DNA of 26,634 bases from Kocuria sp. p3-SID1428 (GTDB lineage: Bacteria; Actinomycetota; Actinomycetes; Actinomycetales; Micrococcaceae). Positions 1 through 7,071 of the stretch are shown in pieces; within the stretch, counting starts at the first letter, position 1; every line of letters begins with the position of its first letter. The stretch is taken from the NCBI RefSeq assembly GCF_025149945.1, contig NZ_JALXVH010000037.1, positions 1 through 26,634 on the forward strand, written 5' to 3'. The notes under the pieces are model-generated. The model had not been told where the DNA came from, did no database searches, and worked only from the letters and a program-made list of their open reading frames with translations. The translations under genes were made by a program, and so were the position numbers.

Positions 1-13
1 CACAGATTCCGGG

Positions 14-43
14 GATCGTCTGTCGCCATTAGCGGGGACGATC
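14..43. other. Imperfect inverted repeat at window start
   Basis: Seven-base arms (14-20 and 37-43) are perfectly complementary, with a partly paired interior. The stretch before the first gene (1-155) shows nothing else clear. It may be the end of an upstream transcription unit, but no U-tract follows, so this is only a structural note. Confidence 0.25.
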
Positions 44-155
44 TTCGTCGGCTCCGGGGGGCCCCTTCGGGCGGCCGCTGGATACTCTGAAAGAACTCCT
101 TGCAGAGGCCGTCGGAGACGACGACCCGCCGTCCCCGACCCGGAGGCTGAAGCCC

Positions 156-512
156 ATGACTCCAGGTCAGCGCACAGACGATCGTTACCTGACAGACAGT
201 CCCACTGCATGGCGCGTGCGCATCCGCGTGCTCGATCGGCAGGGGCTGCCGGCACACGTGGGCTCCGCAACGCTCGAGCGCCCACTGGTCGAGATCTCCG
301 TGCCGGGCGTGGCGCCGTCGCGGATGTACTCCGATCTCTGGCAGTGGATCTACGGTGCCGGCGGGGACGAGGTGCAGCGGGATCTGGTGGCCACCATCGC
401 CGCTCCGGGGGTCGAGCAGATGGACATCATCTTCTATAAGGGGCAGCAGTCCGAGCACGTGCTGCAGCTGAGCAGCTCGCAGAGACTGCGGGATTTCGCC
501 GCAGGACGGTAG
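156..512 (+). CDS. Hypothetical protein, 118 aa
   Basis: I do not recognise this family. The ATG at 156 is preceded by GGAGG at about 141-145, roughly ten bases upstream. The protein has no signal peptide or membrane segment. It looks like a small soluble mixed alpha/beta protein: a beta-rich first half (residues 18-50), an aromatic stretch around residues 58-66 (YSDLWQWIYG), and a polar C-terminus. Its stop is only six bases before the start of the following lipoprotein gene, so the two are probably co-transcribed and translationally linked. Function is unknown; location next to a lipoprotein hints at an envelope-related operon, but that is inference only. Confidence 0.6.
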   Translation: MTPGQRTDDRYLTDSPTAWRVRIRVLDRQGLPAHVGSATLERPLVEISVPGVAPSRMYSDLWQWIYGAGGDEVQRDLVATIAAPGVEQMDIIFYKGQQSEHVLQLSSSQRLRDFAAGR

Positions 513-518
513 GGGGAC

Positions 519-1340
519 ATGGCAGGAGCAGCGGGGGACTCCACGGCGAAGAGGCCGGGACGACAGACGATGCAGGCGGTCGCGGGGGCGGCCGTGATGG
601 TTCTGAGCGGATGCCCGGCCGGCAGCACCACCTCGTCGTCGAGCGGGTACGGCGCGCAGTGCTCGGGGCCGGCCTCCATGCACGTCCAGGTCACGGCCGA
701 CCCGGATCGCGATCAGCTGACCATCACGACCGCAGGCATCGGGGGTTCCACGCTGAGCAGCGCGCCGCCGGTCGAGGCGCAGGAGGCACCGGGCGGCGAC
801 GTCCCCGTCCGCGAGCTGCCGCCGGGGACGCAAGTGCGCATCGCCGATCTGGACGACGGCGAGATCGTGCGCACCGTGGTGCTCACCGGGGGGATCGCGC
901 GCACCGAGGCGCTTGCGGAGGGCGAGTACCTGGTGGGACTGACCTCCGTGGACGACTCCGGTCGGATCGCCGGGCTGGCGAGTTCGAGGGTCGTCGTCGA
1001 TGAGCGCGGCGATGTGGTCAGCGATCCGTCGCTCGAGCAGTCGCGCGAGGTGCCCGTCGAGGGGGTCGAGGTCCAACGGGGCAATGCGGTGGCCGAGGTC
1101 TCCGCCCAGGAGGGCACACCGGCTCGCATGCAGTGGTGGTTGCAGGGCCAGCAGGACAGCGGTCAGTTCGATGCCGAGGGCACGGCCCGCGTGGGCGCTG
1201 TCGCCGACGGCACGCACGTGCTGATGCTGCTCGAGGACTCCGCCGAGGCCCCGGGTATCGCCCAGCGAGCGGCCACCTGCCGCTTCGGCGTGGACGACGG
1301 AGCGCTCACGCGGCCACAGCCGAGCGACAGCTCGTCCTGA
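519..1340 (+). CDS. Putative lipoprotein, 273 aa
   Basis: The N-terminus has a basic region, a hydrophobic stretch and a lipobox (VLSGC, Cys at about residue 32 from the ATG at 519), so it is probably exported and lipid-anchored on the outer face of the membrane. A second in-frame ATG at 570 would give a very short n-region; the first is preferred because AGGGGG lies just upstream. After the Cys comes a Ser/Thr-rich linker and then a beta-rich acidic body with no recognised catalytic motif. Two further Cys residues (near residues 47 and 254) could pair. The start is six bases after the previous stop, so the pair looks like an operon. Family not recognised. Its stop codon abuts the stop of the opposite-strand ATPase gene. 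Confidence 0.7.
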   Translation: MAGAAGDSTAKRPGRQTMQAVAGAAVMVLSGCPAGSTTSSSSGYGAQCSGPASMHVQVTADPDRDQLTITTAGIGGSTLSSAPPVEAQEAPGGDVPVRELPPGTQVRIADLDDGEIVRTVVLTGGIARTEALAEGEYLVGLTSVDDSGRIAGLASSRVVVDERGDVVSDPSLEQSREVPVEGVEVQRGNAVAEVSAQEGTPARMQWWLQGQQDSGQFDAEGTARVGAVADGTHVLMLLEDSAEAPGIAQRAATCRFGVDDGALTRPQPSDSSS

Positions 1341-2909
1341 TCAGCGGCGGCGCCGCGCGGTGCCGAACAGCGAGCGCGTGATCTCGCGCCCCAGGACGGT
1401 GCCGGCCGAGCGCATCATCGAGCGCACGACGGGGTTGTCCAGGAAGCCGCCGCGGTCCTTGTCGCGCTCCTCCTCGCGGCGCTCGGCCCGGGGCTCCTGT
1501 CCGCGAGCGGGGCGGTCGTCGTCCTTCGACGAAGTCGCCTCCTGAGCCTTCTGCAGGCGCGCGGTGAGGATCTCGTAGGCGGACTCGCGGTCCACGGCCT
1601 CCGAGTACTTCGGCGCCAGCTGCGAGGCCGAGAGCACCGAGTCGACGACCTGATCCGGGGCCGGGGCCATGAGGGTGCGCGGCGTGTGGATCCGGGTCCA
1701 GGCCACGGGGGTGGGCGCGCCGGTCTCGGAGGGAACGGTCACGATCGCCTCACCGGTGCCCAGCTGGGTCAGCAGCTGCTCGAGGTCGTACTCGGACTTC
1801 GGGTAGGTCCGGGCCGTGGCCTTGAGGGCCTTGGCGTCGTCCGGGGTGAAGGCGCGCAGCGCGTGCTGGACGCGGTTGCCGAGCTGGCCCAGGACATCGC
1901 CGGGGACATCCTTGGGGGTCTGCGTCACGAAGAAGATGCCCACGCCCTTGGAGCGGATCAGGCGCACCGTCTGCTCGATCGCGCTCAGGAAGGCCTTGGA
2001 GGCGTTGTCGAAGAGCAGGTGGGCCTCGTCGAGGAAGAACACCAGCTCCGGCTTTTCGGGATCGCCGAGCTCCGGCAGGTCCTGGAAGAGGTCCGCCAGC
2101 AGCCACATCAGGAACGTGGAGAACAGCTCGGGGCGGCTGGCCACCCCCGGCAGCTCGAGGCAGGAGATGACACCGCGGCCGTCTTCGGTCCTGCGCAGCA
2201 GGTCGCGAGTGTCGAACTCGGGCTCGCCGAAGAATACCTCCGCGCCGCCGTTGGCGAACGTGGTCAACTGCCGCAGGATCACACCGGCGGTCTGCTTGGA
2301 GACGCCGCCGATGCCCTGAAGCTCGTCCTTCCCCTCCTCCGAGGTCAGGCGCATGATGACCTCGCGCAGGTCCTTGAGGTCCAGCAGCGCCAGGCCGGCC
2401 TGGTCGGCGTAGTGGAAGATCAGCCCCAGGGCGGACTCCTGGGTGTCGTTGAGACCCAGGACCTTGGACAGCAGGACCGGGCCGAACGACGTCACCGTGG
2501 TGCGGATCGGAACGCCCCTGCCCTCACCGCCAAGGGTCAGGAACTCGACCGGGGAGGCCGTGGGAGTCCAGTCCTGGCCGATGCTGCGGGCGCGCTCCGT
2601 GATCTTGTCGCTGGGCTGGCCGTCCACTGCCAGCCCGGAGAGATCGCCCTTCATGTCCGAGAGGAAGACGGGGACCCCGGCCTCCGAGAGCTGCTCCGCC
2701 ATGGCCTGCAGGGTCTTGGTCTTGCCCGTGCCGGTGGCTCCCGCGATCAGCCCGTGGCTGTTCATGGAACCCAGGGGCAGGCCGACCTGCGCGTCCGGGA
2801 CCGGGGTGCCGCCGGAGACCGCGGCCCCCAGGTTCAGAGCCGGTCCGGAGAAGGCGTAGCCGGAGCGAACGGCGTCGAGCTGGGCATCGTCATGCGTCTG
2901 ATCAGTCAC
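1341..2909 (-). CDS. HerA-like/DUF853 P-loop ATPase
   Basis: A P-loop ATPase of the HerA/FtsK-related group, DUF853 branch (the E. coli YjgR type). Visible motifs are Walker A GATGTGKT about 60 residues in and a Walker B with acidic partner (LVFFLDEAHLLFD) about 290 residues in. A basic C-terminal tail with hydrophobic turns (NPVVRSMMRSAGTVLG) is typical of this family. The protein is about 522 aa, a usual length. The chosen GTG at 2909 begins VTDQTH; another in-frame GTG at 2927 would add six residues, and neither has a strong ribosome binding site. The cellular role of this branch is poorly defined; DNA translocation or processing is inferred from HerA relatives. It stands alone and converges with the lipoprotein gene with no spacer. 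Confidence 0.88.
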   Translation of the reverse strand: MTDQTHDDAQLDAVRSGYAFSGPALNLGAAVSGGTPVPDAQVGLPLGSMNSHGLIAGATGTGKTKTLQAMAEQLSEAGVPVFLSDMKGDLSGLAVDGQPSDKITERARSIGQDWTPTASPVEFLTLGGEGRGVPIRTTVTSFGPVLLSKVLGLNDTQESALGLIFHYADQAGLALLDLKDLREVIMRLTSEEGKDELQGIGGVSKQTAGVILRQLTTFANGGAEVFFGEPEFDTRDLLRRTEDGRGVISCLELPGVASRPELFSTFLMWLLADLFQDLPELGDPEKPELVFFLDEAHLLFDNASKAFLSAIEQTVRLIRSKGVGIFFVTQTPKDVPGDVLGQLGNRVQHALRAFTPDDAKALKATARTYPKSEYDLEQLLTQLGTGEAIVTVPSETGAPTPVAWTRIHTPRTLMAPAPDQVVDSVLSASQLAPKYSEAVDRESAYEILTARLQKAQEATSSKDDDRPARGQEPRAERREEERDKDRGGFLDNPVVRSMMRSAGTVLGREITRSLFGTARRRR

Positions 2910-3214
2910 GGCGCCGAGCCTACACACGAGTGCTTTCCGACGGCAGGGCTGTGCACCGTCCGGCGCGTGCGAGGGCGCTGGCGCGGGGGCCTGTCACGGA
3001 GAGTTCATCGGCCGAGGTCAGAGGCCGGGGGGGGTGCGGCCTCAGGGGCGCGTCACCGCAGGCTCTGCGACTGGTCTCGCATCCGGCCGCCCAGCGCGAT
3101 GCCAGGATGGGCGCGCTCCGCGCAGCCACGGCTGCACCGGTGGGCCTTGCCGGACCGGAGCGCCGCATCGTCCACGAGGGACCGCTGCCAGAGCCCCCGA
3201 CCCAGGGGAGAGCC

Positions 3215-3478
3215 ATGAGCACGCACGATCCGTCCGCAGCTCCGAGCGCCCAGACGCCCGATCACGAGCCAGCCGCCTCCGCAGCGTCGTCGGGACGCCA
3301 CGGCTGACAGCGGCCGGGAGACGGTGTGTCCCGCCGGGCGGTGCTGGCCGGGGCGGGCCTGGCCGGCGCAGGTGCTGCGGCGGCCGGTCTGGCCACTCCG
3401 TCGTTCGCGGCGAAGGACGGGGATCCCTTCACGCTGGGTGACCTGCCCTATGGTTTGGTTTCCACTCTTGGTCGCTAG
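3215..3478 (+). pseudogene. Broken Tat-exported protein, PhoD-like N-terminus
   Basis: Translation starts at ATG 3215 after AGGGGAG and runs 30 residues of low-complexity Ala/Ser/Pro sequence to a TGA at 3305-3307. In exactly the same frame it then gives a classic Tat signal (SRRAVLAGAGLAGAGAAAAG, then TPSFAA) and DGDPFTLG, before a TAG at 3476-3478. The DPFTLG motif just after a Tat signal is how PhoD-type alkaline phosphatases usually begin (DPFTLGVASGDP). Here the text changes after FTLG and the enzyme body is absent. Read as the decayed 5' end of an exported phosphatase-like gene: premature stop plus loss of the rest by deletion or recombination near 3438. A GTG at 3326 could still start a 50-residue peptide. 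Confidence 0.6.
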
Positions 3479-3942
3479 CTTCCGGTGGTGGTCGGTGCCC
3501 GTGGGGTGCGTTCTCGCACGATCTGTCGGAGGTGCAGTGCTGTGGCCTGCGGCACGATCATGAGGGCGCGGGCCGGGATTCGCGCGCAGCTGTCCGATTC
3601 CTCAGCTCGGCGGGCATCTCTCAGATACCGACGAGTTCGCCGCGCTCGTGCCGAGAACCTGCACGTCGGGCTGAACGGGTGTGGAGTCCGACGATGCGGA
3701 CCTGCGTGCTTCGACCATGCCGGCGAGACTGGCAACGCGTTCCACCGATCGGCCGGTGCTTGCCCCAGTCCTCCACGGTCCACCTGCCCGTGGCGCCTGT
3801 CGCTGCAGCGGCGGCGGGCACCTCGGTGGAGGACGGGGTTCCTCCTCGCCTATGCTCGACGAGAGCCGGGCCGCGGGCGACGGGCATCCAAATGACCGTG
3901 GCACTTCCGCGACCGGGCCATTCCCAACTGGAGGAGATCGTC
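3479..3942. other. Gene-poor debris between pseudogene and fdhA
   Basis: No convincing intact gene occurs in either strand. The open frame that runs into fdhA from 3532 has a Cys/Arg-rich, non-protein-like composition and is not part of FdhA. Short coding-like patches appear in different frames (for example DEFAALVPR around 3630-3655), which suggests a decayed gene. It presumably also contains the fdhA promoter; a TATGCT at 3851-3856 resembles a -10 box but lacks a clear -35. Confidence 0.45.
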
Positions 3943-5136
3943 ATGGCAAGCACCAACCGCGCCGTCGTGTTCCAGAACGTCAAGGACATGCGCGTCGAGA
4001 CCCTCGACTTCCCGAAGCTCGAGATGCCGAACGGCAAGAGCGCCCCGCACGGCGTCATCCTCAAGATCGTCGCCACCAACATCTGCGGCTCCGACCTGCA
4101 CATCTACCGCGGTTCCTTCCCCGTACCCCAGGGCATGGTGATGGGGCACGAGATGACCGGCGAGGTCGTCGAGGTCGGCTCCGACGTCGAGTTCCTCTCC
4201 GAAGGCGACCTGGTCTCGGTCCCCTTCAACGTCGCCTGCGGCCGATGCCGCAACTGCCGCGCCCGCCACACCGAGGCGTGCGAGACCGTGAACCCCGACG
4301 TGTCCTGCGGCGCCTACGGGTTCAACCTGGGTGATTTCCAGGGCGGACAGGCGGAGTACATGTTCGTCCCCTACGCCGACTTCCAGCTGCTCCGCTTCCC
4401 GGACAAGGACCAGGCCATGGAGAAGATCCGCGACCTCGCCCTTCTCTCGGACATCCTGCCCACCGCGTTCCACGGCCTCATGGAGGCCGGGGCGAAGCCC
4501 GGCTCGACCGTCTACATCGCCGGCGCCGGACCTGTGGGACGCTGCGGCGCCGCGGCGGCCCGTCTCCTGGGCGCTTCCTGCATCATCGTCGGTGACTACC
4601 ATCAGGACCGGCTGGACCTGATGAAGAACAACGGCTGCGAGACCATCGACCTCAACCAGGACGTGCCGCTGACCGATCAGATCGAGGCCATCCTCGGCGA
4701 ACCCATGGTGGACTGCGCCGTCGACTACGTCGGCAACGAAGCCCACGGGATCGGCCGCGAGGCCGAGGACATGAGCCCGGCCCACGCCATCAACCAGGTC
4801 ATGGACGCCACCCGCGCAGGCGGTGCCACCGGCATCGTCGGCGTCTACGGCCCCGACCCGCTGGCCTCCTCCAAGGCCGAGCAGGAGGGCACCTACCCGC
4901 TCGACTTCGGCAAGGCGTGGATCAAGTCGCCTCGGATCTCCGGCGGCCAGGCCCCGATCATGCACTACAACCGTGAGCTGATGATGTCGATCCTGTGGGA
5001 CCGCATGCCCTACCTCAGCGACATGCTCAACACCAAGGTCATCAGCCTCGACGAGGCCCCCGAGGCCTACGCGAAGTTCGACACCGGTGTCTCGGAGAAG
5101 TTCATCATCGACCCGCATGGCATGATCCCCGCCTGA
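3943..5136 (+). CDS. fdhA: Glutathione-independent formaldehyde dehydrogenase
   Basis: A zinc-dependent medium-chain dehydrogenase oxidising formaldehyde to formate with NAD and no thiol cofactor (EC 1.2.1.46 type). The 397 aa length matches Pseudomonas putida PFDH. Catalytic-zinc ligands are visible as C48 (NICGSDLH), H69 (GHE) and D170 (LSDILPTAFHG). The structural-zinc cysteines are C99, C102, C105 and C113. The NAD-binding Rossmann loop is GAGPVG near residue 195, followed by an acidic VGDYHQDRL strand end. The start at 3943 follows GGAGGAG seven to twelve bases upstream, although the frame is open further 5'. A strong terminator follows the stop. Together with hxlA/hxlB it makes a formaldehyde detoxification locus. 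Other aldehyde or alcohol substrates are possible in this family, but the match to PFDH is close. Confidence 0.93.
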   Translation: MASTNRAVVFQNVKDMRVETLDFPKLEMPNGKSAPHGVILKIVATNICGSDLHIYRGSFPVPQGMVMGHEMTGEVVEVGSDVEFLSEGDLVSVPFNVACGRCRNCRARHTEACETVNPDVSCGAYGFNLGDFQGGQAEYMFVPYADFQLLRFPDKDQAMEKIRDLALLSDILPTAFHGLMEAGAKPGSTVYIAGAGPVGRCGAAAARLLGASCIIVGDYHQDRLDLMKNNGCETIDLNQDVPLTDQIEAILGEPMVDCAVDYVGNEAHGIGREAEDMSPAHAINQVMDATRAGGATGIVGVYGPDPLASSKAEQEGTYPLDFGKAWIKSPRISGGQAPIMHYNRELMMSILWDRMPYLSDMLNTKVISLDEAPEAYAKFDTGVSEKFIIDPHGMIPA

Positions 5137-5154
5137 TTCAGGGATGTCATACAC

Positions 5155-5194
5155 CCGGCCCGCGATCGTCGCTCCAGCGGCGGTCGCGGGCCGG
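5155..5194 (+). terminator. Rho-independent-type hairpin after fdhA
   Basis: Arms 5155-5168 and 5181-5194 pair over 14 bases with a single G-T wobble and a 12-base loop. It begins 18 bases after the fdhA stop. The U-tract is weak (TTCTGT), as is usual in high-GC actinobacteria. Confidence 0.75.
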
Positions 5195-5221
5195 TTCTGT
5201 GCACGGATCCGTCGCCGATCC

Positions 5222-5398
5222 GGTCCTGGCGGGGAGCTCCAGCTGGGGTGTCACGCGGACGAGAGCCGGTCCACCGCGGGGGCCGGCGCTGAGAAGGTCT
5301 GACGCTGCCGCAGCGACATCGCCCATGGCGGGGCCGTCGGGACGCGCCACCGCGCCATCCAGAACGTCACGATCATCATGACGGGGATCGGGCGCCTC
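5222..5398 (-). pseudogene. Possible LacI-family regulator C-terminal remnant
   Basis: One minus-strand frame reads HDDRDVLDGAVARP at about 5380-5339, then MGDVAAAASDLL, then VRVTPQLEL...RTG ending near 5222. This order (an acidic DD turn, a Gly/Ala helix, then a VRVTPELVVR-like last strand) resembles the end of LacI-family effector domains. No helix-turn-helix or upstream effector domain is seen in the remaining 5' sequence, so if the reading is right this is a leftover. The typical LTTVRQP segment is not recognisable, so chance resemblance is quite possible. Confidence 0.3.
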
Positions 5399-5661
5399 CC
5401 TGAGAGCACCGTCGCCGCCCGCGCCGGGAGCTCGGCGAGATCTTGTGCTCCGAGGCCCGGCCGGCGGTCGATGAGTCGGAGTCCGCAGCTGTCGATCGAG
5501 CCGTTGCGGGAGTCCGGCGTATGCGCTCCATGAAAGAAACCATCGCCTGGATCGAGTGGACCTCCGACCGACGCCGATGCCGGGCACGTCCTGCGGGGAG
5601 GAGGGTCACGTGGCGCTCTGCGCCACGCGGGGATCGACTGCGGCATCAGTCCACCGCATCC

Positions 5662-5708
5662 GGTGGGAGGGGACAGGTTCCGGGCGTGCCGTCACCTGCC
5701 CCCTCACC
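5662..5708 (-). terminator. Hairpin terminator after hxlA
   Basis: Arms 5662-5678 and 5694-5708 are complementary with a small internal mismatch. It lies just beyond the hxlA stop on the minus strand and is well placed to end the hxlBA transcript. No clear U-tract. Confidence 0.55.
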
Positions 5709-5729
5709 ACGGGATGCGGTGGGCGGTGG

Positions 5730-6353
5730 TCACCGGATGGCGGAGCGGATGGCGGCGGCCGCGGCGGCGACGTTCGATGCACTGTAGATGGCGCTGCCCG
5801 CGACGGCCACGTCTGCTCCCGCCTGCTGGACGGCCTCGACAGAGTCCGCACTGACGCCGCCGGCGACGGAGAACGGGACCTCGGCGGCCTTACCGGCGGA
5901 GAGCAGGGCGTCGAGGCTGTAGCCGTCCTCCGCCTGCTCGTCGAGGCCGGCGTGCATCTCCACGAAGACGGCGCCGAGGGCGACGACCTCTCGGGCCCGT
6001 GCGGCCTTGTCGGACACGCCGATCAGATCGACGACGACGCCCTTGCCGTGCTTGGTCGCCGCGGCGACCGCGCCGGCGATCGTGCTGTCACCGGCGACGC
6101 CGAGCACGGTGACCAGATCCGCTCCGGCAGCGAAGGCGATGTCAGCATCCAGCTCGCCGGCATCCATGGTCTTGAGATCGGCGAAGACGGTCTTGTCGGG
6201 GTGGGCGGCCTTGACCGCCGTGATCGCCGCGAGGCCCTCGCTCTTGATCAGAGGGGTGCCGAGCTCGATGATGTCGACGTAGGGGGCGGCCTTCGCGGCG
6301 AGGTCGAGGGCGGACTCGGTGGTCAGGGTGTCCATGGCGAACTGCAGTCGCAT
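5730..6353 (-). CDS. hxlA: 3-hexulose-6-phosphate synthase
   Basis: Catalyses the aldol addition of formaldehyde to ribulose 5-phosphate, giving D-arabino-3-hexulose 6-phosphate (EC 4.1.2.43), the first step of the ribulose monophosphate pathway. The 207 aa length is typical. It is a TIM-barrel member of the OMP decarboxylase superfamily: IELGTPLI on the first strands, the metal/substrate DLKTMD motif (D59, K61, D64), and a C-terminal phosphate-binding VAGGVS...AGSAIY. The start MRLQFAMD at 6353 fits the family; upstream in-frame residues are atypical. It lies 53 bases downstream of hxlB on the same strand, so both are probably one transcript. A bacterial RuMP pair like this in a non-methylotroph usually serves formaldehyde detoxification. 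Confidence 0.93.
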   Translation of the reverse strand: MRLQFAMDTLTTESALDLAAKAAPYVDIIELGTPLIKSEGLAAITAVKAAHPDKTVFADLKTMDAGELDADIAFAAGADLVTVLGVAGDSTIAGAVAAATKHGKGVVVDLIGVSDKAARAREVVALGAVFVEMHAGLDEQAEDGYSLDALLSAGKAAEVPFSVAGGVSADSVEAVQQAGADVAVAGSAIYSASNVAAAAAAIRSAIR

Positions 6354-6406
6354 GTCAGGGTGTCTCTTTCTCGTGGTGGTGTCGGTGATGGAACGGAGAA
6401 GAAAGG

Positions 6407-6979
6407 TCATTCGAGGTTGGCATGACGGGGCCAGAGCGCATCCGCACTCTGTCCGCTCTTCTGCCACAGGACGTCGAAGAGAGCGTCGCCGACGAGGACG
6501 AGGAGCTGCTCGAAGAGGCTGCCGGCGTACTGGGCCGACTGCTGCTCGGACCGGTCTGTCTTCGTCGCCGCACGGATGACCAGGACGGCGTGGGACAGCT
6601 GAGCAAGCGGTGACTCTGGGTCGGTCGTGATCCCGATGACGCGGGCACCGACGGATCGCGCCGTCTCAGCCGCGCTCACCACCCCCGAGGTCGTGCCGGA
6701 ACCGCTAGCGGTCAGGAGCAGATCGCCCTCTCCGATCGCCGGGGTCGTCGTCTCACCGACGACGTGGACCTCCAGCCCGAGGTGCATGAGGCGCATGGCC
6801 GTCATCCGCAGCGCGAGCCCGGAGCGTCCAGCGCCGTGGACGAAGACCCGCCGGGCGTTCGCTGTCAGCTCGACGGCGGCCGCGAGCGCGGGCGCGTCGG
6901 GCAGGGCAGCTGCCCCCTCGATCTCGTTGACGATCCGCGTCAGCGAATCCTGGATGCCTCGTTCTTCCATGCCGACCAT
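6407..6979 (-). CDS. hxlB: 6-phospho-3-hexuloisomerase
   Basis: Isomerises the HxlA product to fructose 6-phosphate (EC 5.3.1.27), completing formaldehyde fixation. It is a single SIS-domain protein of 190 aa: VFVHGAGRSGLALRM near residues 45-59 forms the first phosphosugar-binding strand and loop, LLTASGSGTTSGV near residues 87-99 the second, and QYAGSLFEQLLVL is the conserved helix of this family near the C-terminus. The start may be the ATG at 6979 or the one at 6970 (MEERGIQD); neither has a strong ribosome binding site. The gene order hxlB-hxlA is the reverse of the Bacillus hxlAB order. The divergent regulator starts 92 bases away, so the intergenic region probably controls both directions. 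Confidence 0.93.
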   Translation of the reverse strand: MVGMEERGIQDSLTRIVNEIEGAAALPDAPALAAAVELTANARRVFVHGAGRSGLALRMTAMRLMHLGLEVHVVGETTTPAIGEGDLLLTASGSGTTSGVVSAAETARSVGARVIGITTDPESPLAQLSHAVLVIRAATKTDRSEQQSAQYAGSLFEQLLVLVGDALFDVLWQKSGQSADALWPRHANLE

Positions 6980-6985
6980 CTTGGG

Positions 6986-7002
6986 CCGGTCCGCGCCGGT
7001 CC
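6986..7002. promoter_or_regulatory. Direct repeat CCGGTCC in hxlB/regulator intergenic region
   Basis: CCGGTCC occurs at 6986-6992 and 6996-7002, ten bases start to start, about one helical turn. It sits just 5' of hxlB. A tandem regulator-binding site is possible; unproven. Confidence 0.3.
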
Positions 7003-7011
7003 ACTGCTGCC

Positions 7012-7038
7012 CGATGAGCGGGGTGCCCCGTTCGATCG
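7012..7038. promoter_or_regulatory. Dyad centred near 7024, candidate operator
   Basis: A perfect core CGGGGTGCCCCG (7019-7030) is flanked by imperfectly complementary CGATGAG and TTCGATCG. It lies between the divergent hxlB and regulator starts and would overlap the -35 region of the regulator promoter proposed at 7060. A dimeric LuxR-type binding site is a reasonable guess. Confidence 0.4.
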
Positions 7039-7059
7039 GGTGGGCCTCCCAGGTCGGGC

Positions 7060-7065
7060 TAGAGT
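7060..7065 (+). promoter_or_regulatory. -10 box for a possibly leaderless regulator mRNA
   Basis: TAGAGT fits the TAnnnT actinobacterial -10 pattern and ends six bases before the GTG start at 7072. No Shine-Dalgarno sequence is present, so the transcript may start at or next to the GTG. No good -35 is seen. Confidence 0.35.
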
Positions 7066-7071
7066 AGCGGA

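Noticed and set aside
1686..3218. A 510-codon frame antisense to the HerA-like ATPase
   Set aside because: Composition is Gly/Leu/Gln/Glu-rich without domains, and the other strand has clear Walker motifs.
3532..3942. N-terminal extension of FdhA by 137 residues
   Set aside because: The extension has no homology to the family, and a strong ribosome binding site precedes the ATG at 3943, which gives the standard length.
3850..5154. A 434-codon frame antisense to fdhA
   Set aside because: Low-complexity Val/Asp/Gly composition and complete overlap with a well-supported enzyme.
5443..5787. A small plus-strand gene between fdhA and hxlA
   Set aside because: Arg/Ala-rich composition, no family resemblance and overlap with the hxlA terminator and 3' end.
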